Positions 32,833-41,782 of a stretch of 44,647 nucleotides of DNA are shown here, piece after piece (position 1 is the stretch's first letter; each line of letters starts with the position of its first letter). The stretch is from assembly GCA_030649335.1 (NCBI GenBank), contig JAUSLL010000017.1:1-44647 (forward strand), read 5' to 3'. Made by a program: the position numbers and the translations under genes. The notes beneath the pieces are model-generated. The model was not told where the DNA came from. It saw only the letters and a list, made by a program, of their open reading frames with translations, and made no database searches. This DNA is from Parvibaculum sp. Its GTDB lineage: Bacteria > Pseudomonadota > Alphaproteobacteria > Parvibaculales > Parvibaculaceae.

Positions 32833-34260
32833 TTATCCCCAGATCTTCGGATGGCGGCCCGCCCAAGGCTGCGCGGCTTCAAGCTGCGCAGCAAGGCGGA
32901 ACAATGTGGCTTCGTCGCCGAAGCGGGCGGCGAACATCATGCCGACGGGTAATCCGTCAGCGGACCAATGCAGCGGCAAGGACATGGCAGGCTGGCCCGT
33001 GAGATTTTGCACTGGTGTATAGGGCACATAATCGGCGAGCGGCAGGAAGCCGGTCATCGCATCGCGCGTCGTCAAATCAATGACACCGTTGCGGATCGGC
33101 GGCATGGCGAGTGTCGAGGTGAGCGTCACATCATATTTGACCATGAACTGCGCGATGCGGCGCGACATGGCCTGCGCCTTGGTGCGCAAATCCAAAAATT
33201 GCGAGGCGGTTACAGTCTTGCCGATTTCGTAGAATCCCCATGTGAGGCCCTGCAACTCGTCGTCCTTGGGCGGACGACCACGGCGCTCGGCCTCGGCGTC
33301 AATGTCCCATGCAAGGTAAGCGGCCCACATGGGCAGGAACAATCCGGCGGCCTCATCGGCCCCGATGGGCAGGGCGGCCTCTTCGACTTCGTGGCCGAGG
33401 CCGGAAAGAAGTTTGGCAGTGGCCGCGACACCTGCGGTGCAATCAGCGTGGAAAGCTTTGCCGGAGGCGTCCTTTGACAACACCGCGATGCGCAATTTGC
33501 CGGGATCGCGTTTGATCTCGTCGAGATAAGGGCGCTCGACGGGCGGGGCGGCATAAGGATCGCCGACGTCGCCGCCATGTGTGCAGTCGAGCATAGCGGC
33601 GCAATCGCGTACCGAACGCGTGACGACATGCTCTGAACAAAGACCCGCGACCACATCACCGTAATCCGGCCCCAGAGGATTGCGTCCGCGTGTGGGTTTC
33701 AACCCGACGAGGCCGCAAGCCGACGCCGGAATGCGGATGGAGCCGCCGCTGTCATTCGCATGGGCCATCGGCACGATACCGGCGGCAACGGCAGCACCTG
33801 AACCGCCGGACGAGCCGCCGGTCGAATGCAGCGGGTTCCACGGGTTGCAGGCCGCGCCGTAAATCTCATTCTCGGTGGTGGGAAGCAACGTGTATTCCGG
33901 CACATTGGTGCGGCCCAATATGACGACGCCGGAAGCCTTGAACCGCGCGGCCAGTGTTGAATCCTGCGTGGCCGGTTCGCCGGAGCGGAAGCGCGAGCCG
34001 TCGCGCGTGGCCGAACCCTTCATGTCGCCGAATGCGTCCTTCATCAGGAAGGGCACACCGTGGAACGGGCCTTTGGGCGGCGCTTTGGCAGTGGCGCGGC
34101 CTTCATCGTAGAGTTTCAGAACGACGGCATTGAGGGCGGGATTGTGCTTTTCGATACGCTCGATAGCGGCCTCGGCAAGCTCGGCGGGTGTCACGTCCCC
34201 CGCTTTGACGAGGGCAGCAAGACCCAGCCCGTCGTAGGACGAATAATCGGACAGCGTCAT
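32833..34260 (-). CDS. Amidase-signature hydrolase (upstream copy of tandem pair)
   Basis: This 475-residue paralogue of the next gene shares the start ('[24 protein letters not shown]') and end ('RHPKIWG'). The catalytic Lys is in 'PFLMKDAFG', the signature is '[16 protein letters not shown]' and the nucleophile Ser is in '[21 protein letters not shown]'. All triad positions look intact, so both copies are probably active but have diverged in substrate pocket. GAGGGGG lies 6 bases before the ATG. It is transcribed with the downstream copy. No transporter or ring-opening gene accompanies them, so the pathway is unknown. Confidence 0.9.
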   Translation of the reverse strand: MTLSDYSSYDGLGLAALVKAGDVTPAELAEAAIERIEKHNPALNAVVLKLYDEGRATAKAPPKGPFHGVPFLMKDAFGDMKGSATRDGSRFRSGEPATQDSTLAARFKASGVVILGRTNVPEYTLLPTTENEIYGAACNPWNPLHSTGGSSGGSGAAVAAGIVPMAHANDSGGSIRIPASACGLVGLKPTRGRNPLGPDYGDVVAGLCSEHVVTRSVRDCAAMLDCTHGGDVGDPYAAPPVERPYLDEIKRDPGKLRIAVLSKDASGKAFHADCTAGVAATAKLLSGLGHEVEEAALPIGADEAAGLFLPMWAAYLAWDIDAEAERRGRPPKDDELQGLTWGFYEIGKTVTASQFLDLRTKAQAMSRRIAQFMVKYDVTLTSTLAMPPIRNGVIDLTTRDAMTGFLPLADYVPYTPVQNLTGQPAMSLPLHWSADGLPVGMMFAARFGDEATLFRLAAQLEAAQPWAGRHPKIWG

Positions 34261-34320
34261 CGATACCCCCTCGGCTTCAGACCGCGGGCTCTGAGACGGC
34301 CCGCTTTGCTGGTCGCTAGC

Positions 34321-36435
34321 TTAGGCAGATGGAGGCTGATGAGGGAAGGGCGGAGTGCCTTCAAATGTCGGTTCGCCGAGTTGCGGCTCGCCGTCCGGTC
34401 CCCATGCGGGGACTTCAAACCGCGTGCGGCGCAGGACCGCTGCGCCTTCAGGACCCATATCTCGCGACACATCACCTACATTGACGAGATCGACAAGCAT
34501 CTTGTCTGCGCTGACGAGGGCAAGGCCGTAGCCATGCGAATGGGTGTCGAGATAAGAGAGGCCGGGACTGGCGCGCTCGTTGCGGAACATGGCACCGACG
34601 GTGGGCGAGTTGGTGTAATTGGTGAGCACACCGGCGCGGAGACCGTTGACGACCGTGTTGTTGAAATTTTCCTGCACGCCGCCCGCACCATCCTCGATCA
34701 TAACCATGCGGCGGAAAAAGCCGCTGGTGCGTGAGGCCCGATCGGCACCGGAAAACATGTCGCCGGAACTGATGCCGGTGGTCGCAAACTCAACGGCGGC
34801 ATAGGAGAGCACCTCCGCATCGGGATCGAGCGGCAGGCGTCCGGCGGCGTGGGTGTGGTAGTCGCCCGCGCAGGAAATGACATTGGTGATTTTCTCGGAT
34901 TTAAGAAAATTCATAAGCTCCGACAATTCATGCGGATAACCCTGCCATGCGTCGGTGCCGAGATAGCCGGTTTCAAGACCGGCGAAGGGCAGGTTTTCAA
35001 AATCAAGACGCATGGAAAGCGCGGGAATGCTGTTCACCCAGATGCGCCACGTTGCACCCGATTTTTTCATCACGTCCTTGAACCACGCCTTTTGCGGCCC
35101 GCCCATGCAGGTGCCTGCCGGAGAGATGAGGCGCGGATTGGGCAGGGTGCGGTCGGCATAGGTGAGCGTGGCGGGCGGAGCGCCATCATTGGCCTCGCGG
35201 CCTGCGTCGAGCAGTTTGACGATACGCACAGGCGGTACGGGTGCGCCTTTGATGAAAGCTTTGACCTCCTCGCTCATTACCGGCTGGCTGCGGTAGCTGC
35301 GCAGATCGGTAATCACGAGATCAAGCAGACTTCCCCACGAAAAGGAGCGGTAGATGGTGAGGCTCGCGAGCGCCTTGAGATTATCCGTACCCTGAAAGAG
35401 TAGATTGCCATCTGTTTCGCCCATCGGGCTATTGGCAAGTGCGACGGGTTTGAAATCCCGCGCGGGTGAAGGCACACCGGCAAAAGCGGGCGCGTCCGAA
35501 AGGACCGCCGGAATGAACTCAAACCATGATTGATTGGCCGCAAGCTTGCGCACCTGCGCCGGTTCGCCATCGCCGAAATAAGTGTCATGCGCCTGCCACG
35601 CATCATTCGTGAATTCGTGATCGTCCCATGTGTGGATGAAAGGAAAACGCGCACGGGCGGCTTGCAGGTCCGGGTCGGTGAGATAGGTCTTGTAGAGAAA
35701 ACGGTAGTCGGCGAGCGTCTGTGGAGTTTGACCACCGGCCTGCCACCACGAATGCGTACCATCAGGCACCCACGGTTTCGAACCGTCCGGCATGGGGCCG
35801 ACGAGGCGGGCAGGCGTTTCGTTCTGCGGCACGTCGCCTGTGTGCTCGTAAATGAAATCACCGAGATGCAGAACGAACTCGATCTGGTCGTCGAGCTTGG
35901 CAGCAATGTCGTCATTCACCAGACGGCGGAGCGCGCCGTAGAAACCCTGTTCGTAATTCTGGCAACTGACGAAAGCAAAGCGCACGGGTCGCGTGGCATC
36001 GGGCAAAGGCGCTGTGCGCGTGCGACCGATGAGAGGCGTGACATTGCCGCCCGCGAAGAAACGATAAAAATAGGTGCTGTCGGGTTTGAGGCCGGTCAGA
36101 TAGACGCGAACCGTGTGATCGTTGACGTGATCGGCCTGCAAGGTTTGGTGGACCAGCACGCTCGAAAAGTCTTCGTATTCGGAGACCAGCAAAACAACAT
36201 CAATCGGCTTGTCATTGCCGGTCGGTAGCGCAACAGCCTCGACGCGGGTCCAGAGCATGACCGCATCAGGCTGCGGATCGCCCGACGCCAGACCTTGAGG
36301 GAAGTGGAACGGACCGCCCGCCACATCCGCCCGAGCGATGCTCGATACAAAGGGAACGGAAGAGGCCGTGATAGCAAAACAGCCAGCCGACGCCGCAAAT
36401 AGTTTCAGAAACTCGCGGCGATCTAAACCCTTCAT
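34321..36435 (-). CDS. PhoD-like alkaline phosphatase with Tat signal
   Basis: This 704-residue exported metallophosphoesterase has a twin-arginine signal at the N-terminus ('MKGLDRREFLKLFAASAG', Arg6-Arg7), so it should use the TatABC system encoded in this window. The PhoD N-terminal Ig-like domain ('FPQGLASGDPQPDAVMLWTRV') precedes the phosphoesterase core. Metal ligands are likely in 'FVSCQNYEQGFYGA', 'VLHLGDFIYEH', 'TWDDHEFTND' and 'AGDYHTHAAG'. This matches Fe/Ca-dependent PhoD or phospholipase D-like phosphatases, but the protein is longer than Bacillus PhoD. The ATG at 36435 fits the Tat signal and has GGGGGA 6 bases upstream, which is buried in a predicted hairpin. It follows uvrA on the same strand. 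Confidence 0.87.
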   Translation of the reverse strand: MKGLDRREFLKLFAASAGCFAITASSVPFVSSIARADVAGGPFHFPQGLASGDPQPDAVMLWTRVEAVALPTGNDKPIDVVLLVSEYEDFSSVLVHQTLQADHVNDHTVRVYLTGLKPDSTYFYRFFAGGNVTPLIGRTRTAPLPDATRPVRFAFVSCQNYEQGFYGALRRLVNDDIAAKLDDQIEFVLHLGDFIYEHTGDVPQNETPARLVGPMPDGSKPWVPDGTHSWWQAGGQTPQTLADYRFLYKTYLTDPDLQAARARFPFIHTWDDHEFTNDAWQAHDTYFGDGEPAQVRKLAANQSWFEFIPAVLSDAPAFAGVPSPARDFKPVALANSPMGETDGNLLFQGTDNLKALASLTIYRSFSWGSLLDLVITDLRSYRSQPVMSEEVKAFIKGAPVPPVRIVKLLDAGREANDGAPPATLTYADRTLPNPRLISPAGTCMGGPQKAWFKDVMKKSGATWRIWVNSIPALSMRLDFENLPFAGLETGYLGTDAWQGYPHELSELMNFLKSEKITNVISCAGDYHTHAAGRLPLDPDAEVLSYAAVEFATTGISSGDMFSGADRASRTSGFFRRMVMIEDGAGGVQENFNNTVVNGLRAGVLTNYTNSPTVGAMFRNERASPGLSYLDTHSHGYGLALVSADKMLVDLVNVGDVSRDMGPEGAAVLRRTRFEVPAWGPDGEPQLGEPTFEGTPPFPHQPPSA

Positions 36436-36439
36436 CACG

Positions 36440-36482
36440 TCCCCCGTATTTTCGGCACTTCTTTGCGGGCCTTTATACGGGG
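36440..36482 (-). promoter_or_regulatory. Hairpin enclosing the ribosome-binding site of the PhoD-like gene
   Basis: In the transcript, CCCCGTAT (from 36482-36475) is the exact complement of ATACGGGG (36449-36442), with a 25-base spacer. The 3' arm holds most of GGGGGA, the Shine-Dalgarno for ATG 36435. The 8-bp stem could lower translation when transcription reads through from uvrA. A TATAAA within the 5' arm also resembles a -10 element, and transcripts starting there would lack the left arm. Confidence 0.5.
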
Positions 36483-36522
36483 TTTGTCGGGCTTGGGGAA
36501 CGTCACAAGCGGACTTCATCTG

Positions 36523-39516
36523 CTACCGCTTCTTCACCGTGGCCTTGGCTTTCGCCTTTGCCGCAACAGCCTTCACCGGCTTGGCCTTTGGCTTGGCTGA
36601 AACAACGGCGGCAGGTGCATGGCCCGGGCGGCGTTTGAACAATTCGGCGAGGTAGTGGCCGGTGTAGGAACGAGGCTCCTTCGCCACATCTTCCGGTGTA
36701 CCTGCGGCCACGATCTCGCCACCGCCGTCACCGCCTTCGGGACCGAGATCGAGGATCCAGTCGGCGGTTTTGATGACTTCGAGATTATGCTCGATGACGA
36801 CGACCGTATTGCCTTGCTCGACCAACTCGTGGAGCACTTCGAGCAATTTAGCGACGTCATGGAAATGCAGACCCGTGGTCGGCTCGTCGAGAATATAGAT
36901 GGTGCGGCCTGTGGCGCGGCGGGCGAGTTCTTTGGCGAGCTTGATGCGCTGGGCTTCGCCGCCTGAAAGCGTCGTCGCCTGCTGGCCGACCTTGATATAG
37001 CCGAGACCGACACGCTGGAGCACTTCCATTTTTTCGCGCACGGCCGGTACGGCTTTGAAGAAGTCCGCCGATTCATCGACCGTCATTTCAAGAACGTCAG
37101 CAATCGACTTGCTCTTGAATTTCACTTCCAGCGTTTCGCGGTTGTAGCGATGGCCGTGGCAGACATCACACTCGACATAGACGTCCGGCAGAAAGTGCAT
37201 TTCGATTTTGATGACGCCGTCACCCTGACAGGCTTCGCATCGCCCGCCTTTGACGTTGAAGGAGAAACGACCCGGCTTGTAGCCGCGCGCGCGCGACTCA
37301 GGCAGTTCAGCAAACCAGTCGCGGATGAAAGTGAAGGAGCCGGTATAGGTCGCCGGATTGGAACGCGGCGTGCGGCCGATGGGCGACTGGTCAATATCGA
37401 TGATCTTGTCCAGATATTCAAGACCGATGATGTCGTCGAACTGGCCCGGATGCTCGCGCGTGTTGTTGAGGCGGCGGGCCACGGCTTTGTAAATGGTTTC
37501 AATGAGCAACGTGGATTTGCCGCCGCCTGAGACGCCTGTGACGCAGGTGAATGTGCCGAGCGGAATTTCGGCGCTGACATTTTTGAGGTTGTTCGACTTC
37601 GCGCCTGTCACCTTGAGCGACTTGCCATTGCCCTTGCGCCGCTCCGGCGGCACGGCGATTTGCAACATGCCGGTGAGATATTGGCCCGTCAGACTTTTCG
37701 GATTGGCCATGATGTCATCGACGGTGCCTTCGGCCACGACTTCGCCGCCGTGGATGCCGGCACCGGGACCAATGTCTACGACATGATCAGCCATGCGGAT
37801 TGCGTCTTCATCATGCTCGACAACGATCACCGTGTTGCCGAGATCGCGCAGACGTTTCAGCGTTTCGAGCAAGCGATCATTGTCGCGCTGGTGCAAGCCG
37901 ATGGAGGGCTCGTCGAGCACATAGAGAACGCCGGTGAGGCCTGAACCGATTTGCGAGGCCAGCCGGATGCGCTGGCTTTCGCCGCCCGACAGCGTGCCAG
38001 AATTACGCGCCAGCGTGAGATATTCAAGTCCGACATTGTTGAGGAAGTGCAGACGGTCACGGATTTCTTTCAACACGCGTCCGGCGATTTCATTCTGCTT
38101 GTCCGTGAGATGCGGACCGAGATCGCGGAACCACGCATCGGCATCGCGGATCGACATGTCGGTGACTTCGCCGACATGTCGCTTGTTGATCTTGACCGCG
38201 AGCGCCTCTGGCTTCAGCCGGAAGCCGTCGCATACATCACAACGCGTGATACCCTGAAAGCGTTCGATCTCTTCGCGCGACCATGTGCTGTCCGTCTCGC
38301 GCCAGCGGCGTTCGAGATTGGGAATAACACCTTCGAAGGGTTTGGAATTTTTGTACGACCGCATGCCGTCGTCGTAAGCGAAGGTGACGGCTTCGTCGCC
38401 CGAACCGTTGAGAATGACATTCTGCGCTTTGGCAGGAAGCTGCGACCACGGGACGGTGACCGAAAACTTGTAATGCTTAGCGAGACTGTCGAGCGTCTGC
38501 GTGTAATAGGGCGAAGTCGATTTCGACCAGGGCGCGATGGCGCCTTTGCGCAGGGATAGGCCGTGATCCGGCACGACGAGATCCGGGTCCATGTAATGTT
38601 GCGTGCCGAGGCCGCTGCAAGCGGGGCAGGCACCGAACGGATTGTTGAACGAGAAGAGACGCGGCTCGATTTCGTCAATCGTGAAGCCTGAGACGGGGCA
38701 GGCGAAGCGCGACGAGAAAATAATACGCTCCGGCTCTTCGCCCTTCTTCGCGTCGGCATACTCAACTGTCGCGATGCCGTCGGCGATGCCGAGGGCAATT
38801 TCAAAACTATCGGCAAGACGGTTGCCGAGGTCTTCGCGCACGACGATGCGGTCCACGACCACGTCGATGTCGTGCTTCAGTTTTTTGTTGAGCGCAGGCA
38901 CGGCGTCGATCTCGTGGAACGTGCCGTCCACCTTGACGCGCTGGAAACCTTTCTTCTGAAGGTCGGCAAGCTCCTTGCGATATTCGCCTTTGCGGCCACG
39001 GATCATCGGCGCGAGCAAATAGAGCCGCGTGCCATCGGGCAGGGCCATGACGCGATCAACCATCTGCGTCACCGTCTGGCTCTCAATCGGCAGACCTGTG
39101 GCGGGCGAATAGGGCACGCCGATGCGCGCCCACAGCAGGCGCATGTAGTCGTAGATTTCGGTGACTGTGCCCACCGTCGAACGCGGATTGCGCGAAGTGG
39201 TTTTCTGCTCGATGGAAATGGCGGGCGACAGACCGTCGATCTGATCGACGTCCGGCTTCTGCATCATTTCCAGAAATTGCCGCGCGTAAGCCGAGAGGCT
39301 TTCGACATAGCGGCGCTGGCCTTCGGCATAGATCGTGTCAAACGCCAGCGAGGATTTGCCCGAGCCCGACAGGCCGGTGATGACGATCAACTCGTCGCGC
39401 GGCAGGTCGATGGAAATGTTCTTGAGATTATGTTCGCGCGCCCCGCGTACTGACAGCATTTTGGCATGGGGGTCACGCGGCGGGCGGGTGGCAATCGGCT
39501 TGGCTGGGGCGCTCAT
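36523..39516 (-). CDS. uvrA: Excinuclease ABC subunit A with Lys/Ala-rich tail
   Basis: This 997-residue damage-recognition ATPase of nucleotide excision repair has two ABC ATPase modules. The first P-loop is 'GLSGSGKSS' (residues 48-56) and the second is '[11 protein letters not shown]'. ABC signatures are '[14 protein letters not shown]' and '[15 protein letters not shown]'. Zinc modules are 'CPVSGF ... CPACSG' and 'CEACQGDG ... CDVCHG'. The final ~40 residues are Lys/Ala/Val-rich with repeated 'KPKAKP' and 'AKAKAKA' units, longer than in most UvrA. ATG 39516 has AAGG 5 bases upstream. An SOS-type site lies about 220 bases upstream of the start, in the gap shared with the divergent VOC gene. 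Confidence 0.97.
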   Translation of the reverse strand: MSAPAKPIATRPPRDPHAKMLSVRGAREHNLKNISIDLPRDELIVITGLSGSGKSSLAFDTIYAEGQRRYVESLSAYARQFLEMMQKPDVDQIDGLSPAISIEQKTTSRNPRSTVGTVTEIYDYMRLLWARIGVPYSPATGLPIESQTVTQMVDRVMALPDGTRLYLLAPMIRGRKGEYRKELADLQKKGFQRVKVDGTFHEIDAVPALNKKLKHDIDVVVDRIVVREDLGNRLADSFEIALGIADGIATVEYADAKKGEEPERIIFSSRFACPVSGFTIDEIEPRLFSFNNPFGACPACSGLGTQHYMDPDLVVPDHGLSLRKGAIAPWSKSTSPYYTQTLDSLAKHYKFSVTVPWSQLPAKAQNVILNGSGDEAVTFAYDDGMRSYKNSKPFEGVIPNLERRWRETDSTWSREEIERFQGITRCDVCDGFRLKPEALAVKINKRHVGEVTDMSIRDADAWFRDLGPHLTDKQNEIAGRVLKEIRDRLHFLNNVGLEYLTLARNSGTLSGGESQRIRLASQIGSGLTGVLYVLDEPSIGLHQRDNDRLLETLKRLRDLGNTVIVVEHDEDAIRMADHVVDIGPGAGIHGGEVVAEGTVDDIMANPKSLTGQYLTGMLQIAVPPERRKGNGKSLKVTGAKSNNLKNVSAEIPLGTFTCVTGVSGGGKSTLLIETIYKAVARRLNNTREHPGQFDDIIGLEYLDKIIDIDQSPIGRTPRSNPATYTGSFTFIRDWFAELPESRARGYKPGRFSFNVKGGRCEACQGDGVIKIEMHFLPDVYVECDVCHGHRYNRETLEVKFKSKSIADVLEMTVDESADFFKAVPAVREKMEVLQRVGLGYIKVGQQATTLSGGEAQRIKLAKELARRATGRTIYILDEPTTGLHFHDVAKLLEVLHELVEQGNTVVVIEHNLEVIKTADWILDLGPEGGDGGGEIVAAGTPEDVAKEPRSYTGHYLAELFKRRPGHAPAAVVSAKPKAKPVKAVAAKAKAKATVKKR

Positions 39517-39683
39517 GGGAACCTTGGAACAAAACAGATGGGGGCAGATGGCGGCAAGGTCGCGTCGGGATGCGCCAATCAAGTCGTCGGGTACTGTATG
39601 GAGGCGGCAAGGGGCCGCTTCAAGTATGCGTCGGCCCCGTGGCGCGTGGAATAGGCGAAAGTGGGAAGCGGCGGTTTCGGTCG

Positions 39684-39711
39684 GAAGTCATGGACATGAA
39701 GTCATGGACAT
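39684..39711. repeat. Short tandem repeat, 2 x 14 bp
   Basis: GAAGTCATGGACAT occurs twice in direct tandem with no mismatch (39684-39697 and 39698-39711), within the uvrA/VOC intergenic region and 25 bases before the SOS-type site. It may reflect replication slippage; no function is claimed. Confidence 0.85.
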
Positions 39712-39735
39712 ATTGCATTGAGTCGCGCTTTATGA

Positions 39736-39750
39736 GAACATAAAGAGAAC
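39736..39750. promoter_or_regulatory. SOS (LexA) box of the alphaproteobacterial type
   Basis: GAAC (39736-39739), seven bases ATAAAGA, then GAAC (39747-39750). This is the complement of GTTC-N7-GTTC, the direct-repeat operator of alphaproteobacterial LexA. It is 19 bases before the VOC start and 220 bases before the uvrA start. Both the spacing and the AGAAC flank fit the known consensus. Confidence 0.75.
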
Positions 39751-39769
39751 AACAGGGCGGAATAAACAG

Positions 39770-40195
39770 ATGGATACGCGGATCAGCCTGATCACCCTCG
39801 GCGTTGCAGATGTGGTGCGGGCGCGGGCTTTTTACGAGCGGCTTGGCTGGAAAGCTTCTGGCGCCAGTCAGGCGGAGGTCACGTTTTTTCAGGCCGGTGG
39901 CATGGCGCTGGGTCTGTTCAGCCGTGCATCACTGGCCGAGGATGCCCATATGAAGGATAGCGGGGCCGGATTTGGCGGCATCACGCTCGCCCAGAATGTC
40001 GGCAGTGAAGAAGCTGTGGATCAATTGCTGGAAGAGGCTCGCCGCGCTGGCGCGACCATTCTGAAACCGGCACAAAGAGTGTTCTGGGGTGGATACAGCG
40101 GCTATTTCGCCGATCCTGACGGCCACCCCTGGGAAGTCGCTTATAATCCGGGCTTCAAGCTCGAAGCGGATGGTAGTTTGCGGCTGCCGGAATGA
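39770..40195 (+). CDS. VOC (glyoxalase/bleomycin-resistance) superfamily protein
   Basis: This 141-residue vicinal-oxygen-chelate fold protein starts 'MDTRISLITLGVADVVRARAFYERLGW', the typical first beta-alpha-beta unit. It continues with 'SYFADPDGHPWEVAYNPGF'-type motif ('GYFADPDGHPWEVAYN'), where a Glu and His would be candidate metal ligands. VOC proteins include glyoxalase I, dioxygenases and drug-binding resistance proteins; this one cannot be placed more precisely. The ATG lies only 19 bases after an SOS-type box, so it may be damage-inducible. It is followed by ssb after 57 bases, suggesting a VOC-ssb transcript. Confidence 0.85.
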   Translation: MDTRISLITLGVADVVRARAFYERLGWKASGASQAEVTFFQAGGMALGLFSRASLAEDAHMKDSGAGFGGITLAQNVGSEEAVDQLLEEARRAGATILKPAQRVFWGGYSGYFADPDGHPWEVAYNPGFKLEADGSLRLPE

Positions 40196-40201
40196 AAATG
40201 A

Positions 40202-40221
40202 GGGAGATCGATCGGTCTCCC
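40202..40221 (+). other. Short hairpin between the VOC gene and ssb
   Basis: GGGAGA (40202-40207) pairs with TCTCCC (40216-40221) and two more inner pairs are possible. There is no T tract, so it is not a classic terminator; it might process or stabilise the message. Confidence 0.35.
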
Positions 40222-40252
40222 GTGGTTATTGGAACGATGAAGGAATAATTCG

Positions 40253-40681
40253 ATGGCTGGCAGCGTCAATAAAGTCATTCTGATCGGTAATGTCGGCAAA
40301 GACCCCGAAATCCGCCGTACACAGGACGGTCGCCCGATCGCCAATCTGAGCATCGCGACGTCCGAAACATGGCGCGACAAGAACTCCGGCGAGCGCAAGG
40401 AAAAGACCGAGTGGCACCGCGTTGTCGTGTTCAACGAAGGTCTGTGCAAAGTCATCGAACAATATGTGAAAAAAGGCGCCAAGCTTTACATCGAAGGCGC
40501 GCTGCAGACACGCAAATGGACCGATCAGGCCGGTGTTGAAAAATACTCGACCGAAGTTGTGTTGCAGGGCTTCAACTCGACACTGACCATGCTTGACGGC
40601 AAAGCCGGCGGCGCAGGCGCATCAAGCGGCGGCGGCAAAGCCAATTTCGCGCAAGACCTCGACGACGAAATTCCGTTCTGA
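40253..40681 (+). CDS. ssb: Single-stranded DNA-binding protein
   Basis: This 142-residue OB-fold protein coats single-stranded DNA in replication, recombination and repair. The N-terminal '[25 protein letters not shown]', '[27 protein letters not shown]' (in parts) and '[12 protein letters not shown]' are standard. The C-terminal tip 'DLDDEIPF' is the conserved protein-interaction tail. The Gly/Ala/Ser-rich linker is short, about 20 residues, making the protein smaller than most homologues. AAGGA lies 8 bases upstream. Position divergent from uvrA with an SOS-type box between them mirrors the E. coli uvrA-ssb arrangement, though here a VOC gene intervenes. Confidence 0.95.
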   Translation: MAGSVNKVILIGNVGKDPEIRRTQDGRPIANLSIATSETWRDKNSGERKEKTEWHRVVVFNEGLCKVIEQYVKKGAKLYIEGALQTRKWTDQAGVEKYSTEVVLQGFNSTLTMLDGKAGGAGASSGGGKANFAQDLDDEIPF

Positions 40682-40705
40682 TTTTGCGCGAACGGAGCGG
40701 AGCCC

Positions 40706-41566
40706 ATGCTCCAAATCCTCGACTCAATTTCTGAGGGCGGTCGCGCCGGTAAACCGAACGAAGATGCGTTCGGACACACCGACACGCACGCCTGGGTCAT
40801 TGACGGCGCGACGGGTGTGGCCGACAGCGAATTGTTGGCGGGCGCGAGCGATGCAAGGTGGCTGTCGCATGGCGTCAGTGAACATTTTGCGCAACAGGTC
40901 GCGCGATTTGGTAGCGACCTCAAAGGTCTCACACGTTCCGCGATTGAAACCATGAGGGGCCGTTTCGATCGCGAGGCGATACGCGCGCCAAACGGACGCT
41001 ATGAGTTGCCGAGCGCGGCGATGATCTTGGTGCATGACGACGGAAGCGCGTTGCATATTGCGAATTTCGCGGATTGTCGTTTGCTGCTGCTGGGCGACGA
41101 TGGCCGCTTTGCCGATTACACTGAGCGACACGGCGATCGCTCGCCCAAATCAAAAGCCCGCACAGCGGCGCTGCTTGAGAAGGTGGGGCCGGACGGCGAT
41201 CCTTTTGTGCTGCCCGAGATCATGACCTATCTGCGCAAGGCGCGGAGCTATCAGAATCGTGCGGATGGATACTGGATCCTTGGGCTAGATCCTGAGGCGG
41301 TCGAACATATGCCGCAATGGACCGTCCCGCTCACTACGCCTGTCACAGGCCTGCTGATGAGCGACGGCTTTGCCTCGCTCACATATGACTACAAACAGCT
41401 GACGCCTGTGGAACTCATCACCAAGGCGCGCGACGAGGGGCTGGGCGCGGTGGTCGAAGCGATCCGGAAATTCGAGCGTGAGGACGATCCGCAGATGAAA
41501 ATTTATCCGCGTTTCAAGGGTAGCGACGACGCCACGGCGCTGCTTTTTCGCGCCGCGCCTGTCTAG
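40706..41566 (+). CDS. PP2C-like serine/threonine phosphatase
   Basis: This 286-residue protein is of the PPM/PP2C fold. Metal-binding motifs appear as 'KPNEDAFG', 'WVIDGATGV', 'IANFADCRLLLLGD', 'GLLMSDGFASL' and 'GSDDATALLF', which correspond to the conserved Asp-bearing PP2C motifs. The usual 'DGxGG' is 'DGATG', found in a divergent subgroup. It has no membrane segment or sensor domain. It follows ssb by 24 bases with GGAG before the ATG, so it is probably in the same transcript. Substrate and link to DNA metabolism are unknown. Confidence 0.8.
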   Translation: MLQILDSISEGGRAGKPNEDAFGHTDTHAWVIDGATGVADSELLAGASDARWLSHGVSEHFAQQVARFGSDLKGLTRSAIETMRGRFDREAIRAPNGRYELPSAAMILVHDDGSALHIANFADCRLLLLGDDGRFADYTERHGDRSPKSKARTAALLEKVGPDGDPFVLPEIMTYLRKARSYQNRADGYWILGLDPEAVEHMPQWTVPLTTPVTGLLMSDGFASLTYDYKQLTPVELITKARDEGLGAVVEAIRKFEREDDPQMKIYPRFKGSDDATALLFRAAPV

Positions 41567-41782
41567 CCCTGAAAAGCGGCAAACACACTGTTATTTTGTC
41601 AATAATATCAAAGTCTTACAGGCGTTCAGCGGTGGTGTTTCGGGTTGCTGCGGCAAGGTGGACCTGATAAGCTGCGAACAGCAAATTTGATGGGATTCGG
41701 CGCAGGCTGAATTCCGGCATTTCAGGTCCGAACGGGCGACACGGCCGACCAGCGCCGCCGCCCTCAAACGTCAGAAGAACCC

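Noticed and set aside
34284..34304. GCGGGC/GCCCGC hairpin between the PhoD-like gene and the upstream amidase
   Set aside because: Six pairs only, with no T tract on the minus strand; too weak to call a terminator.
39514..39533. GAAC pair near the uvrA start as a second SOS box
   Set aside because: Spacing between the GAAC units is four bases, not the seven required.
41567..41782. Promoter or regulatory element before gyrA
   Set aside because: The 216-base gap is AT-richer at its start, but I could not find a convincing -35/-10 pair or operator.
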